The notes beneath the pieces were generated by a model, which was given only the letters and a program-made list of their open reading frames with translations, ran no database searches and was not told where the DNA came from. The translations under genes and the position numbers were made by a program. Shown piece by piece: positions 21,296-28,230 of a stretch of 43,887 bases of DNA. Position 1 is the stretch's first letter, and each line of letters begins with the position of its first letter. The stretch covers positions 1-43,887 of IMG/VR virus record IMGVR_UViG_3300042923_000597; one strand, 5' to 3'. Source of the stretch: a virus.

Positions 21296-21544
21296 TCAGG
21301 CGGCGGAGAGTTCCCGAGCCTGCTCGACGGCCTTGAAGTCCGACTTCCGGCCGATGCCCCAGGCGATGCGATCCGCCGGGGTCATCGAGTCCTGGCAGTC
21401 TCGGCACGTCTTCGAGCGGGTGCTGTCGCTGTGAGCCTGTCGGGTGCGGCCGCACCGGTCGCAGGCCCCCATCCCCTTCGAGATGCCGTGCAGGCCCTTC
21501 GTGTGCTTCCCGACGTGCGTGGCTCGCACGGTGCTGTACGCCAT
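21296..21544 (-). CDS. Small zinc-finger protein
   Basis: This 82-residue protein has a basic N-terminus (THVGKHTKGLHGISKGMG) and a zinc-ribbon type motif: CDRCGRTRQAHSD then KTCRDCQ, two CxxC pairs 15 residues apart. The C-terminal part is helical (PADRIAWGIGRKSDF). It may bind nucleic acid. It is the last gene of the recombination operon, ending ten bases before the operator-promoter. Confidence 0.65.
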   Translation of the reverse strand: MAYSTVRATHVGKHTKGLHGISKGMGACDRCGRTRQAHSDSTRSKTCRDCQDSMTPADRIAWGIGRKSDFKAVEQARELSAA

Positions 21545-21545
21545 G

Positions 21546-21941
21546 TCAGCCCTCCCCGTGGCGCATGTGGATCAGGTCCGTCTCGCGTTCCTTGACGAGC
21601 ATGCTCTGGACGGCCTGAATCTCCGACTGGAGATTGTCGATGCGGAGGAGGGTGGCCTTCACGAGGCCGGTTCCGACCTTCCGCTCCTCGTTGAGGGCCA
21701 CGACCTCCGGGTCCACGTCAGCCCACGTCTCCGCCTCGGCGTTCGTCTTCACGCCGTCCATGAGCCGGACCTTCATCTTGATGGTTTCGCGGGCCGCATC
21801 GTAGCGGGCCTCGGCGCGTCCCAGTGCGGCGGCCTGCTCCTCGTAATGGTCGATGGCCTCCGACCGCTGGCGGATCAGGTTCATGAGCCGCGGGTACACG
21901 TCGGAGGGAGGCGCGCCGCGCACGCGCCCCCCGCCGTTCAC
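21546..21941 (-). CDS. Coiled-coil protein in the recombination operon
   Basis: The protein has 131 residues from the GTG at 21941 (GTGA overlap). Most of it is helical and heptad-like: PRLMNLIRQRSEAIDHYEEQ, AAALGRAEARYDAARETIKM and LLRIDNLQSEIQAVQSMLVK. It probably dimerises. It is encoded with the exonuclease and Rad52-like genes, so a role as a recombination accessory is possible but not shown. Confidence 0.62.
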   Translation of the reverse strand: MNGGGRVRGAPPSDVYPRLMNLIRQRSEAIDHYEEQAAALGRAEARYDAARETIKMKVRLMDGVKTNAEAETWADVDPEVVALNEERKVGTGLVKATLLRIDNLQSEIQAVQSMLVKERETDLIHMRHGEG

Positions 21942-22354
21942 GTGCGGTCCTCCTGCCAGTCCTTCGCGGGCTCCACGCCGTCTGGGCCGGGCACGCCGTC
22001 CACGCCGGGCTCGCCGGGCAGACCGGGCTCCCCGGTGGGCACCGGGGCGGGCAGGTTCTCGCAGTCCTCCTGAGCGGCCTCCTGAGCGCCCTCGTACAGG
22101 GCGTCCATGAGGCGCTTCGTGGCCTCCCGGACCTTCCCGGCCTCGGCGTCCGCCCGGTCGATGAGGAGGATCCCCGCGACCTTCGCCAGCGTCTCGGCGT
22201 CGAGTTGGGTGAGGTCCTTCGCCATGTGCGCGGCGGCCTCCTCCGCCGACTCCTCGGTGCCCTCGATGGCGGCCTGGATGCCCACGGTCAGAAGGTGCCC
22301 GATGACCTTCTGCGGGTGGGCGCTCTTGCGCTTGCGGCGGCTGAACAGGCTCAC
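21938..22354 (-). CDS. Helical protein with a short collagen-like segment
   Basis: It has 138 residues: a basic start (MSLFSRRKRKSAHPQ), long helices (ESAEEAAAHMAKDLTQLDAE and VREATKRLMDALYEGAQEAA), then seven Gly-X-Y triplets (GEPGLPGEPGVDGVPGPDG) before an acidic end. Collagen-like triplets often drive trimerisation in phage proteins. It starts four bases inside the Rad52-like gene's stop. No family recognised. Confidence 0.62.
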   Translation of the reverse strand: MSLFSRRKRKSAHPQKVIGHLLTVGIQAAIEGTEESAEEAAAHMAKDLTQLDAETLAKVAGILLIDRADAEAGKVREATKRLMDALYEGAQEAAQEDCENLPAPVPTGEPGLPGEPGVDGVPGPDGVEPAKDWQEDRT

Positions 22355-23346
22355 GCTTCCGTCTCCTTCTTCGCACGCGAGGCGCGCGGCTTCGGGGCGG
22401 GCTTCTCGTCCGCCGGGGCGGGCTCCGCGGGTGCGGGCTCCGTCGTCTCCACGGGGGCCTCAGCGGGCGGCTGAGGGGCCGGGGGAGCCTGGTCCAGCGC
22501 CGCCTTCGCCTTCAGGATCCCGGCCTTCACGGCCTGGGTGAGCACGCCATCCTGAAGCGCTCCCTCCCAGAGGCCGCGGAGCCCTTCGATGCTGGCGTTC
22601 ACCGGGTCCTGGATCCGCTGGAGGTAGTGGGCCTCGTCGCGGACCTCGCCCGTGTCGGCGTCCACCGCGGCCTCGGGGGCGTCCCGGTACTCCGCCGCCG
22701 GGTCGGTGCCGTCCAGCGGCACGTCGGCCTCGTCATTGCCGAGGGCCACCTGCTGAGGGACGTTCGCCTGCACGTCCTCCGGGCGCTCCTCGCGGGGGAC
22801 GCCGACCATGGTGCCCATCACCAGAGCCTCCTCCTGGCCCTTGTTGTAGAGGCTCAGGCCGAACTGGTCACCGAGGGCGATGGCCGCGCGCTTCACCGAC
22901 AGGGAGATGGCCGACTTGTACGCCAGGTCGTGGGCGTCCCCGCGGCTGGGCTGATTCTTCGCCTCCGCCGCGGATCCGTCCTCGTACATGGCCACGAGTT
23001 CGCCGTGCTCGTTGCGGAGCGTCAGCCGGACGAGAGCCCGGTAGGCCACCGTCCAGATCGTCTTCCGGTCGCCGTTCTTCACCGACTCGCCCTTGTCCTC
23101 GAAGAGGCATTCGGTTTCGAGCACCTGCATGTCGTAGTTGCCGAAGCCGAAGACTCGGATCAGGTGCGCCCGAATGTCCTGCTGGCTCACGTGGCTGTGG
23201 CCGTTCGCCTGGAGCACGCGGGCCGGGTTGATCGGCCGCAGGAGGGCCTTCACCTGCTCGGGGCTGAAGGATCCGCGGGCGGGGACTTCCTGGACGGCGA
23301 TGCCCATGCGGGCCACCACGCTCTCTGTCTGCTCTGCCATGGTCAT
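22351..23346 (-). CDS. Rad52-like single-strand annealing protein
   Basis: The 331-residue protein carries Rad52-family features: RVLQANGHSHVSQQDIRAHL (43-62), FGFGNYDMQVLETEC, and the strongly conserved SRGDAHDLAYKSAISLSVKR then AAIALGDQFGLSLYNKG (134-170). Such proteins form rings on single-stranded DNA and anneal complementary strands. The C-terminal 120 residues are an acidic/Pro-Ala linker and a basic tip (PKPRASRAKKETEA). GAAGGGAG precedes the start. With the exonuclease directly upstream it forms a Red/RecET-like recombination pair. Confidence 0.82.
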   Translation of the reverse strand: MTMAEQTESVVARMGIAVQEVPARGSFSPEQVKALLRPINPARVLQANGHSHVSQQDIRAHLIRVFGFGNYDMQVLETECLFEDKGESVKNGDRKTIWTVAYRALVRLTLRNEHGELVAMYEDGSAAEAKNQPSRGDAHDLAYKSAISLSVKRAAIALGDQFGLSLYNKGQEEALVMGTMVGVPREERPEDVQANVPQQVALGNDEADVPLDGTDPAAEYRDAPEAAVDADTGEVRDEAHYLQRIQDPVNASIEGLRGLWEGALQDGVLTQAVKAGILKAKAALDQAPPAPQPPAEAPVETTEPAPAEPAPADEKPAPKPRASRAKKETEA

Positions 23347-24527
23347 GCTCCCTTCACCGGGGTCACGCGGAGGGTGTCCACCGGGGTCTTCGTTTGGATG
23401 GTCTTCACGAGGTCCGGGGGGAGGAGGCTCAGGTCGTGTCCCGTCTTCGTGCTACGTGACAGTTTAGCACCTAGCCCAGCCCATTCGGTGGACACTTCGC
23501 GGCCCCTGTGCTGGGACAGGAGGACCTTCAGCCGACTCTTCGCGGCCGTCGCGGCATCCACGTGCTCCTGGACCTCTGCGATGGCCGCCTCCGCGTCCCT
23601 GATGGTGGTCAGGCATGCCTGGATGCTGGCCTTCAGCGCCGACTCCTCCGGGGAGTCATCGAACGAGTCCTCGGCGTCGATGTGCACCATGGGCGGGGTG
23701 AGCGTGCGCTCCATCTCCAGCCAGTCATCGACGGCCTGGATGAGGGCGTCCACGCGGTCCTGATCCCACTCGACCCACGTGTACGTGTGCCCCAGCACGG
23801 CGATGACGTTGCCGCTCTTGTCGCGCTTCACGAGGCGCTGGACGGCCAGCACCCGGCGGGCCCCGGTGACGAGCATCTGCCAGAGCATCTGATCGACGTA
23901 GTTCTGCGGGACCTTCACGTTGCCGTTGCGGTCCTGCCAGGACTTCGAGCCCGTCTTGAACTCCACGAGTTCCAGCGTCAGGTGACCCCACGGGGAAGCC
24001 TCGGAGCCGAGGAGGTCGGCGTGGACGTGGCTGATCGTCACGAGACGCCAGCCGTCAGGGGTGGCACCGCGCTTCGGGTTGTCGGCGTCGTCCACGACGT
24101 AGCCGTGCGTCAGCACGAAGGGCGTGGGGTCTTCGAGGAACTGGTCGAGAAGCCACTCGTTCGCCCCTGCGAGGAGTTCCGGCTCGGCATCCGTGCCGTA
24201 GGCCATGATCCGCTGGGCGAAGGCGGAGAACGGCTTGCGCCAGCCCTCCATGCGGGACTTCCAGAGTTCCACCTGCGACTCGAACGGGTTGCTCCCGATC
24301 ATCGACGTGGCGGCCGTCGCGGAGACGGTGCGGCCGCGGATCGCCCGCCAGCCCTCTTTGTCGCCCGAGTGGGCGGCGGTGTGGACGCCGGGAATGTCCT
24401 GCACCACGAGGCCGGTCGGCTCCGGGGTGGCGAGCGCGTCAATGTCGTCCTGGGTCAGTGTGGCGGCGTGGAGCCCGAGGTCATGTGCTTCCTCGTGCTC
24501 CGCTCCGTAGAACTCAGCCATGGTCAT
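23343..24527 (-). CDS. YqaJ-type viral recombinase exonuclease
   Basis: From the ATG at 24527 (GAAAGGGCC upstream) the protein has 394 residues. PD-(D/E)XK exonuclease motifs are present: TVSATAATSMIGSNPFES, AYGTDAEPELLAG with the early acidic residue, GATPDGW (Asp158) and LELVEFKTG (Glu189, Lys191), then a YVDQMLWQMLVTG helix. It should degrade one strand from DNA ends to give substrate for the Rad52-like protein. The C-terminal third is helical with a DNA-binding look. The genes overlap by four bases. Confidence 0.85.
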   Translation of the reverse strand: MTMAEFYGAEHEEAHDLGLHAATLTQDDIDALATPEPTGLVVQDIPGVHTAAHSGDKEGWRAIRGRTVSATAATSMIGSNPFESQVELWKSRMEGWRKPFSAFAQRIMAYGTDAEPELLAGANEWLLDQFLEDPTPFVLTHGYVVDDADNPKRGATPDGWRLVTISHVHADLLGSEASPWGHLTLELVEFKTGSKSWQDRNGNVKVPQNYVDQMLWQMLVTGARRVLAVQRLVKRDKSGNVIAVLGHTYTWVEWDQDRVDALIQAVDDWLEMERTLTPPMVHIDAEDSFDDSPEESALKASIQACLTTIRDAEAAIAEVQEHVDAATAAKSRLKVLLSQHRGREVSTEWAGLGAKLSRSTKTGHDLSLLPPDLVKTIQTKTPVDTLRVTPVKGA

Positions 24528-24687
24528 GGGTGGGGCCCTTTCGGGGTAGGGGCGCGGCCAGGATGGCCAGGCCGATGGTGGCACCGAAGATCACCGCTCC
24601 GGTGACTTCGGGGTCGTGCAGGTGGGTCGCGTTGAGGATGCCAGCGGCTCCCGACATTGCCAGGAGGATCCAGGCCCAGCGCTTCAC
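24514..24687 (-). CDS. Small membrane protein
   Basis: This 57-residue protein begins with a GTG inside the previous stop (GTGA). It has two hydrophobic segments (WAWILLAMSGAAGILNA and GAVIFGATIGLAILAAPL) separated by a polar turn (THLHDPE). It overlaps the exonuclease start by 14 bases. A hairpin-type inner-membrane protein is likely; its presence in a recombination operon is unexplained. Confidence 0.62.
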   Translation of the reverse strand: MKRWAWILLAMSGAAGILNATHLHDPEVTGAVIFGATIGLAILAAPLPRKGPTHDHG

Positions 24688-25031
24688 AGTTCGATGCCCA
24701 GGGCCATCGCCGTCTCCAGCGTCAGGTGGGCGGCCGTCCAGCGCTCGGCGTCGGTGGCCTCCGTGCTCCAGAGGCTGTACGCGCGGTCACCGCAGAGGGG
24801 GCACTTGTCCTCGGTGACGTGGAGGTCGTGGCGGAGGTCGTACTGGATGCGGGCCTCGCGGCGGGCGTCCTCCTCGCGCTCCCGGGCCTGGCGAAGGCGC
24901 TCGGTGGCCTCGCGGGCCGCCCGCACGTCGCGGTACAGGTTGGCGCTCATCTGGCGCTCCTGCCAGTAGTCGGAGTTGATGGAGGCGTTCGCCAGCCGGT
25001 TCACGGCCTCCGTCAGCGGGCTCATGTACAT
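24684..25031 (-). CDS. Coiled-coil protein, first gene of the leftward early operon
   Basis: The protein has 115 residues. Residues 30-70 form a highly charged helix (LYRDVRAAREATERLRQARE then REEDARREARIQYDL), followed by KCPLCGDRAYSLWS with a CxxC pair and a C-terminal helix. The start at 25031 fits the common leader (hairpin 25054-25068, GGGAAGGACCCG). A second ATG six bases on is possible. No family recognised; its position makes it one of the first proteins made on this strand. Confidence 0.66.
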   Translation of the reverse strand: MYMSPLTEAVNRLANASINSDYWQERQMSANLYRDVRAAREATERLRQAREREEDARREARIQYDLRHDLHVTEDKCPLCGDRAYSLWSTEATDAERWTAAHLTLETAMALGIEL

Positions 25032-25053
25032 GGGTTCGGGTCCTTCCCGTTAT

Positions 25054-25068
25054 GGCCCCAGCGGGGCC
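25054..25068 (-). promoter_or_regulatory. Leader hairpin of the common 5'-UTR module
   Basis: GGCCCC pairs with GGGGCC around a three-base loop in the leader of the leftward early operon, followed by GGGAAGGACCCG. Confidence 0.62.
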
Positions 25069-25095
25069 GTGTAGGTCCAGCATAGGTGCTACTCT
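25066..25095 (+). promoter_or_regulatory. Rightward early promoter (weak -35)
   Basis: TACTCT (25090-25095) matches the -10 boxes of the rightward operons (TACTGT, TACGCT). The -35 position (GCCGTG) is poor, so activation or another element may be needed. It faces the leftward promoter at 25079-25107 and overlaps it. Confidence 0.5.
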
Positions 25096-25107
25096 GGCAC
25101 CACGCAA
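25079..25107 (-). promoter_or_regulatory. Leftward early promoter
   Basis: TTGCGT (25107-25102), 17 bases, TATGCT (25084-25079) on the minus strand. It overlaps the rightward -10 box, so the two promoters should compete. GGTGC-TACTCT-GGCACC forms a small dyad (25086-25101) between them that could be a regulator site. Confidence 0.6.
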
Positions 25108-25133
25108 CTCCACTTTTCGAGAGGACCACCGAC

Positions 25134-25472
25134 ATGACACCCGCCACCTTCAAGAGCCTCCGCGAGGCCATGGGGCTCGCCGCGGAGGACGTGGCCGACC
25201 TGATGGGCGTGACCCGGAAGACGGTCTACGGCTTCGAGTCCCCGACGCGCTTCATCGACGTGCCCGAGGAGCGCGCGGCTCAGTTGACCGACCTGTACGT
25301 GGCGTTCACGCGCGCCGTCTCCCGAGCCTCCCGCCGGAAGGCCCTGCCCCGCTTCACGGACGAGGCCCGCTTCCAGGCGGCCTACGGCGAGGGCCTGCCG
25401 CTGAGCGTTCAGGGCCCCCTCCTCGTGGCGGCCTCCGCGAAGTCCGGCGCGTCCATCGACTACGAGCGGTGA
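25134..25472 (+). CDS. XRE/Cro-type helix-turn-helix regulator
   Basis: The protein has 112 residues from the ATG at 25134 (GAGAGGACC upstream). An XRE-type HTH occupies residues 5-40: FKSLREAMGLAAEDVADLMG then VTRKTVYGFES. The rest is helical (ERAAQLTDLYVAFTRAVSRA). It is the first rightward gene and adjoins the divergent promoters, the position of a Cro-like switch protein. With no integrase in the genome, it more likely times early transcription than maintains lysogeny; this is inference. Confidence 0.78.
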   Translation: MTPATFKSLREAMGLAAEDVADLMGVTRKTVYGFESPTRFIDVPEERAAQLTDLYVAFTRAVSRASRRKALPRFTDEARFQAAYGEGLPLSVQGPLLVAASAKSGASIDYER

Positions 25473-25481
25473 GCACAGGAA

Positions 25482-25513
25482 AGGGCCCCGGCGGTTCCAC
25501 GCGCCGAGGCCCT
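25482..25513 (+). terminator. Hairpin between regulator and replication gene
   Basis: AGGGCC-C-CGGCG (25482-25493) pairs with CGCCG-A-GGCCCT (25502-25513), 11 pairs with one mismatch. The stem is followed by GTTACGCTCC, which itself resembles the -10 region of the promoter at 32838. It may limit read-through from the early promoter into the replication gene. Confidence 0.5.
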
Positions 25514-25581
25514 GTTACGCTCCTGGAATCCCCACCCCTTGAAGCGATGCCACCCCGTTTCAGATCAACGAAAGTAGCGAC

Positions 25582-26430
25582 GTGACAGACGATAGCACCC
25601 CGGCAGGACACGGCTTCAGCATCCTCCCGAACTGGATGATCCAGGACCTTCGGATCGACGGCCAGATGATCGCGACGTACCTGGCCCTGTCCTCCTACGC
25701 GGATCGTGAGGGCCTGGCGTACCCCGGGCTCCCGGCCATCGCGAAGAGGGCCAGGCTGGGCACCACGGCCGCCCGTGAGGCCATCCGGCGGCTGGAGGCC
25801 CTGGGCGTCGTCGGGGTGACGCCGCGCCGGGCTGAGGACGGATCCCAGTCCTCGAACCTGTACCGGATCAGCGTCCACACCCCCCCTCCGCCAGGCGTGG
25901 GGACCCCCCTCCGCCAGGCGTGGGGGGCCCCTCCGTCAGGCGTTGACGAACAAGACCCACTTAACAACAACCACTCAACCCCCCTTCAGGCCCCCCAGGG
26001 GGCCGAGCCCATCGACGGGCTGGAGGCTCCACCGGTCGCGGAGCCGAACCTGTTCGACACGTTCTGGGCCCAGTACCCCCGGAAGGTCGGCAAGCCCCAG
26101 GCTCAGCGGGCGTGGCTGAAGGCGCTCAAGTCCGGCGTGGGGCCCCTGCACATCATCGGGGCCGCCATGGCCTACGCGGAAGATCCGAACCGGGAGGCGG
26201 CATTCACGGCGCACCCGTCCACGTGGCTCAACCGTGAGGGCTGGAACGATGGCCCGCTCCCCGAGCGCGCGCCAGGCTTCGCGGAGGTCAAGGCCATGGT
26301 GCCCGCGGTGCCCCCGGCACCCGAACGCACCATGAGCGAACGAGTCATCGACTGTGCCCAGGTCGGGCGAGCCCACCGGCCCCTCGCAGACGGCACCTGC
26401 ATGCTATGTGAGACGCGGATCACGGGCTAG
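25582..26430 (+). CDS. Replication initiator-like winged-helix protein
   Basis: The 282-residue protein starts at a GTG. Residues 12-95 form a winged-helix domain (LPNWMIQDLRIDGQMIATYL; YPGLPAIAKRARLGTTAARE; AIRRLEALGVVGVTP). A Pro-rich linker follows, then residues about 158-225 (NLFDTFWAQYPRKVGKPQAQ ... STWLNREGWNDG), typical of phage replisome organisers, and a C-terminal Cys/His cluster (CAQVGRAHRP...CMLC). It probably opens the origin and loads the host helicase. The linker coding DNA holds iteron-like repeats (25883-25947), as in lambda O. No DnaB-type helicase or polymerase is encoded. Confidence 0.78.
   Translation: MTDDSTPAGHGFSILPNWMIQDLRIDGQMIATYLALSSYADREGLAYPGLPAIAKRARLGTTAAREAIRRLEALGVVGVTPRRAEDGSQSSNLYRISVHTPPPPGVGTPLRQAWGAPPSGVDEQDPLNNNHSTPLQAPQGAEPIDGLEAPPVAEPNLFDTFWAQYPRKVGKPQAQRAWLKALKSGVGPLHIIGAAMAYAEDPNREAAFTAHPSTWLNREGWNDGPLPERAPGFAEVKAMVPAVPPAPERTMSERVIDCAQVGRAHRPLADGTCMLCETRITG
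25883..25980 (+). other. Candidate replication origin: three iterons plus an A-rich segment
   Basis: CTCCGCCAGGCGTGGGG occurs at the same phase in two 20-base perfect repeats (25883-25902 and 25906-25925), with a third diverged copy at 25928-25947. Spacings are 23 and 22 bases, about two helical turns. Directly after come about 37 bases poor in G (25943-25980, AACAAGACCCACTTAACAAC and on), unusually AT-rich here and a candidate unwinding element. It lies inside the initiator gene. Confidence 0.6.
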
Positions 26431-26433
26431 ACT
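26404..26433 (+). promoter_or_regulatory. Possible promoter for the SSB/RusA genes
   Basis: TAGACT (26428-26433) is followed by GTAACCAC, also found beside the -10 box at 28216. The -35 position (CTATGT) is weak. It would give a short leader before the gene at 26461. Confidence 0.35.
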
Positions 26434-26460
26434 GTAACCACTAACGGAAGGGAGCCCCCT

Positions 26461-26667
26461 ATGGGCGTTCTGCACTCTGCGAGCATCCGTGCCCGCATCA
26501 ACCCGCGGCACCGTCGCCGCTCCGACCACACCACCATCGAGCAGAGGTACCGGCCTGGAGCCCGGGAACTCTTCGAGGGCCGGGAAGCGCTCCTGAAGGA
26601 CCGGGACGCGCTCCGCGCCGAGGCCCGCGGTGCCGTCGTCCTGTCGGCCGAAGGGATGGGCGTCTGA
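26461..26667 (+). CDS. Small basic protein
   Basis: This is a 68-residue protein, strongly basic in the first half ([20 protein letters not shown]) and helical in the second ([20 protein letters not shown]). GGAAGGGAG precedes the ATG. It ends in a TGATGG overlap with the SSB gene, so it is translated with it. It may bind nucleic acid by charge, but no domain is recognised. Confidence 0.62.
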   Translation: MGVLHSASIRARINPRHRRRSDHTTIEQRYRPGARELFEGREALLKDRDALRAEARGAVVLSAEGMGV

Positions 26668-27173
26668 TGGCTGGCGAAACCGTCATCACGGTCATCGGGA
26701 ACCTCACCGCCGACCCCGAACTCCGGTACACCCAGAACGGCCTGCCGGTGGCCAACTTCACCGTGGCATCCACGCCGCGCTCGTTCGACCGCCAGGCCAA
26801 CGAGTGGAAGGACGACGAAGCCCTCTTCCTGCGGTGCTCCGTCTGGCGCGAGGTCGCGGAGCACGTGGCCGGATCCCTCACGAAGGGCACCCGTGTCATC
26901 GTCCAGGGTCGGCTGAAGCAGAGGTCCTACCAGGACCGCGAGGGCAACAACCGGACGGCACTCGAACTGGAGGTCGATGAAATCGGCCCGTCGCTCCGCT
27001 ACGCCACCGCCCAGGTGACGCGCACGGCCGGGAGTGGGGCCGGAGGAGCCGCACGCCGCCCGTCAGCGCCTCAGCAGGTGCAGGATGAGCCGTGGGCTAC
27101 CCCCGGCTCTGCCGCGCCGTCTCAGGAGGGCTGGGCGGCTCCGGGAGCCTACGGCGACGACACCCCGTTCTGA
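26667..27173 (+). CDS. ssb: Single-stranded DNA-binding protein
   Basis: The 168-residue protein has a full bacterial-type OB fold in residues 1-112: [56 protein letters not shown] and [21 protein letters not shown] Gly/Pro/Ala-rich linker ends in an acidic tip, YGDDTPF, like the DDDIPF tail that recruits partner proteins. It coats ssDNA during replication and annealing. The next gene is a Holliday-junction resolvase. Confidence 0.95.
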   Translation: MAGETVITVIGNLTADPELRYTQNGLPVANFTVASTPRSFDRQANEWKDDEALFLRCSVWREVAEHVAGSLTKGTRVIVQGRLKQRSYQDREGNNRTALELEVDEIGPSLRYATAQVTRTAGSGAGGAARRPSAPQQVQDEPWATPGSAAPSQEGWAAPGAYGDDTPF

Positions 27174-27182
27174 TCCATCCTG

Positions 27183-27211
27183 GAGGGGCCTGGCCACGAG
27201 CCGGGCCCCTC
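27183..27211 (+). terminator. Inter-gene hairpin after ssb
   Basis: GAGGGGCC (27183-27190) pairs with GGCCCCTC (27204-27211). It lies between the ssb stop and the resolvase ribosome-binding site. A stability or attenuation element is more likely than a full terminator, since no T-run follows. Confidence 0.45.
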
Positions 27212-27232
27212 TCCGTTCACCCAGGAGCCCGC

Positions 27233-27634
27233 ATGCCCCTCGCCCTCTTCATCCCCGGCCGCCCGATCCAGCAGGGCTCGATGATCGCCCGCATCGTGAA
27301 GGGCCGCGCCGTCGTGCACTCGCACGCCTCCGCCGAACTGAAGGCCTGGCGGAAGACCATCGCCACCGCGATCCAGGCCCACGGGCACCCGCAGATCGGC
27401 CCCTACGTGGAGGTCCGCGGGACCTACTACATGCCGAAGCCCGCGAGCACGAAGTTCCCCGAGTACCCCGCGGGCCCGCCGGACCTGGACAAACTCACCC
27501 GAGCCACGTTCGACGCCATCACCCAGTCCGGCCTCATCGAGGATGACGCGCGCATCGTCCGCATGGTCATCGAGGAGGAGTGGGCGGCCGCGAGCGGTGA
27601 GCCCGGCCTCGCGCTCTGGATCGGGCACCGATGA
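27233..27634 (+). CDS. rusA: RusA-type Holliday junction resolvase
   Basis: The protein has 133 residues from the ATG at 27233 (CAGGAG upstream). It shows the RusA pattern: IPGRPIQQGSM near the start, the basic HSHASAELKAWRKTIA segment, and catalytic acidic residues in PPDLDKLTRATFDAI (Asp84, Asp86) and LIEDDARIVRM (Asp104, Asp105). RusA cuts four-way junctions made during recombination or replication. It overlaps the following HTH gene by four bases. Confidence 0.9.
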   Translation: MPLALFIPGRPIQQGSMIARIVKGRAVVHSHASAELKAWRKTIATAIQAHGHPQIGPYVEVRGTYYMPKPASTKFPEYPAGPPDLDKLTRATFDAITQSGLIEDDARIVRMVIEEEWAAASGEPGLALWIGHR

Positions 27635-27894
27635 TCCTCATGACGCCTGAGCAGGTCGCTGAGGAGTTCGGCGTCTGCGATGACACGGTGCGCCTCTGGG
27701 TCCGCATGGGGCAGGTGACGAAGCACCCGCGGCCGCCGAGGGAGGCCCGCCATGGTGGGCACCCTGGGTTCTGGGTGGCCCGGCATGAGGTCGTCAAGCG
27801 GATGGAGAAGGTCCGGCCGCGGGATAAGCGCGGCGGGCGGCGGCCACAGTCGCCCGCGACACCCGAGCCTCCGACTCCACCTGATCCCAGGTAG
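27631..27894 (+). CDS. Excisionase/MerR-like HTH protein
   Basis: This 87-residue protein has an HTH of the Xis/MerR class in residues 4-30: TPEQVAEEFGVCDDTVRLWV then RMGQVTKHP, followed by GFWVARHEVVKRMEKV. The last 30 residues are basic and Pro-rich (RRPQSPATPEPPTPPDPR) and overlap the opposing gene at 27794-28033 by 101 bases. No integrase is seen, so a transcription role is more likely than excision. The true end is not in doubt, but the tail is probably disordered. Confidence 0.7.
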   Translation: MILMTPEQVAEEFGVCDDTVRLWVRMGQVTKHPRPPREARHGGHPGFWVARHEVVKRMEKVRPRDKRGGRRPQSPATPEPPTPPDPR

Positions 27895-28033
27895 CACCCT
27901 CGTCCAGGCGTCGGCCGATGGCCGCGTTCCGAAGATCCCGCCAGTAGGCCAGCGCCTCTTCCGCGCGCTCCACTTCGTCCGCGAGGTCGCGGAGGGACTT
28001 CGCCCGGTCATCGAAGGGGTGCACATCGGCCAT
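27794..28033 (-). CDS. Lone leftward HTH regulator within the rightward arm
   Basis: This 79-residue protein starts MADVHPFDDRAKSLRDLADE, forms a helical first half (VERAEEALAYWRDLRNAAIG) and then an HTH: GATWDQVESEARVSRATVAA. It is the only minus-strand gene between 25.1 and 34.7 kb. TAAACT lies seven bases before the ATG with no ribosome-binding site, so it is likely a leaderless, separately controlled message. It is a candidate binder of the palindromic operators. Its 3' end overlaps the plus-strand HTH gene, allowing antisense effects. Confidence 0.7.
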   Translation of the reverse strand: MADVHPFDDRAKSLRDLADEVERAEEALAYWRDLRNAAIGRRLDEGATWDQVESEARVSRATVAAARRAYPAAGPSPSA

Positions 28034-28040
28034 GCGTGCC

Positions 28041-28046
28041 AGTTTA
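28041..28046 (-). promoter_or_regulatory. -10 box for the leaderless lone regulator
   Basis: TAAACT, seven bases, ATG at 28033. TGAGGC lies 18 bases further upstream (28070-28065) as a possible -35. The layout equals that at 10533 and 18988. Confidence 0.5.
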
Positions 28047-28190
28047 CCCCACATACCGCCAGCGGCCTCAGGAGCCCCGTCAGCGAGTCGGACCCCCTCC
28101 AGGCCACTGCCACCCCTCCCCTCCTCGTTTGAAGGAGTAGCAGATCAGGGGCACTTTTTCCGTCCGGGCTGAAGTGGTCGAAATTGGGGG

Positions 28191-28221
28191 TTGCGCTCTG
28201 TCCGGGCCAGTGTGCTACTGT
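28191..28221 (+). promoter_or_regulatory. Rightward promoter 1 of the accessory genes
   Basis: TTGCGC (28191-28196) and TACTGT (28216-28221) are 19 bases apart. The first operator half (GGGGTTGCG) is present but the second is degenerate. Instead CCAGTG...CACTGG flanks the -10 region (28207-28232), perhaps a different site. The bases between the lone regulator and this promoter (28055-28190) hold no gene that I can see. Confidence 0.65.
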
Positions 28222-28230
28222 GTAACCACT

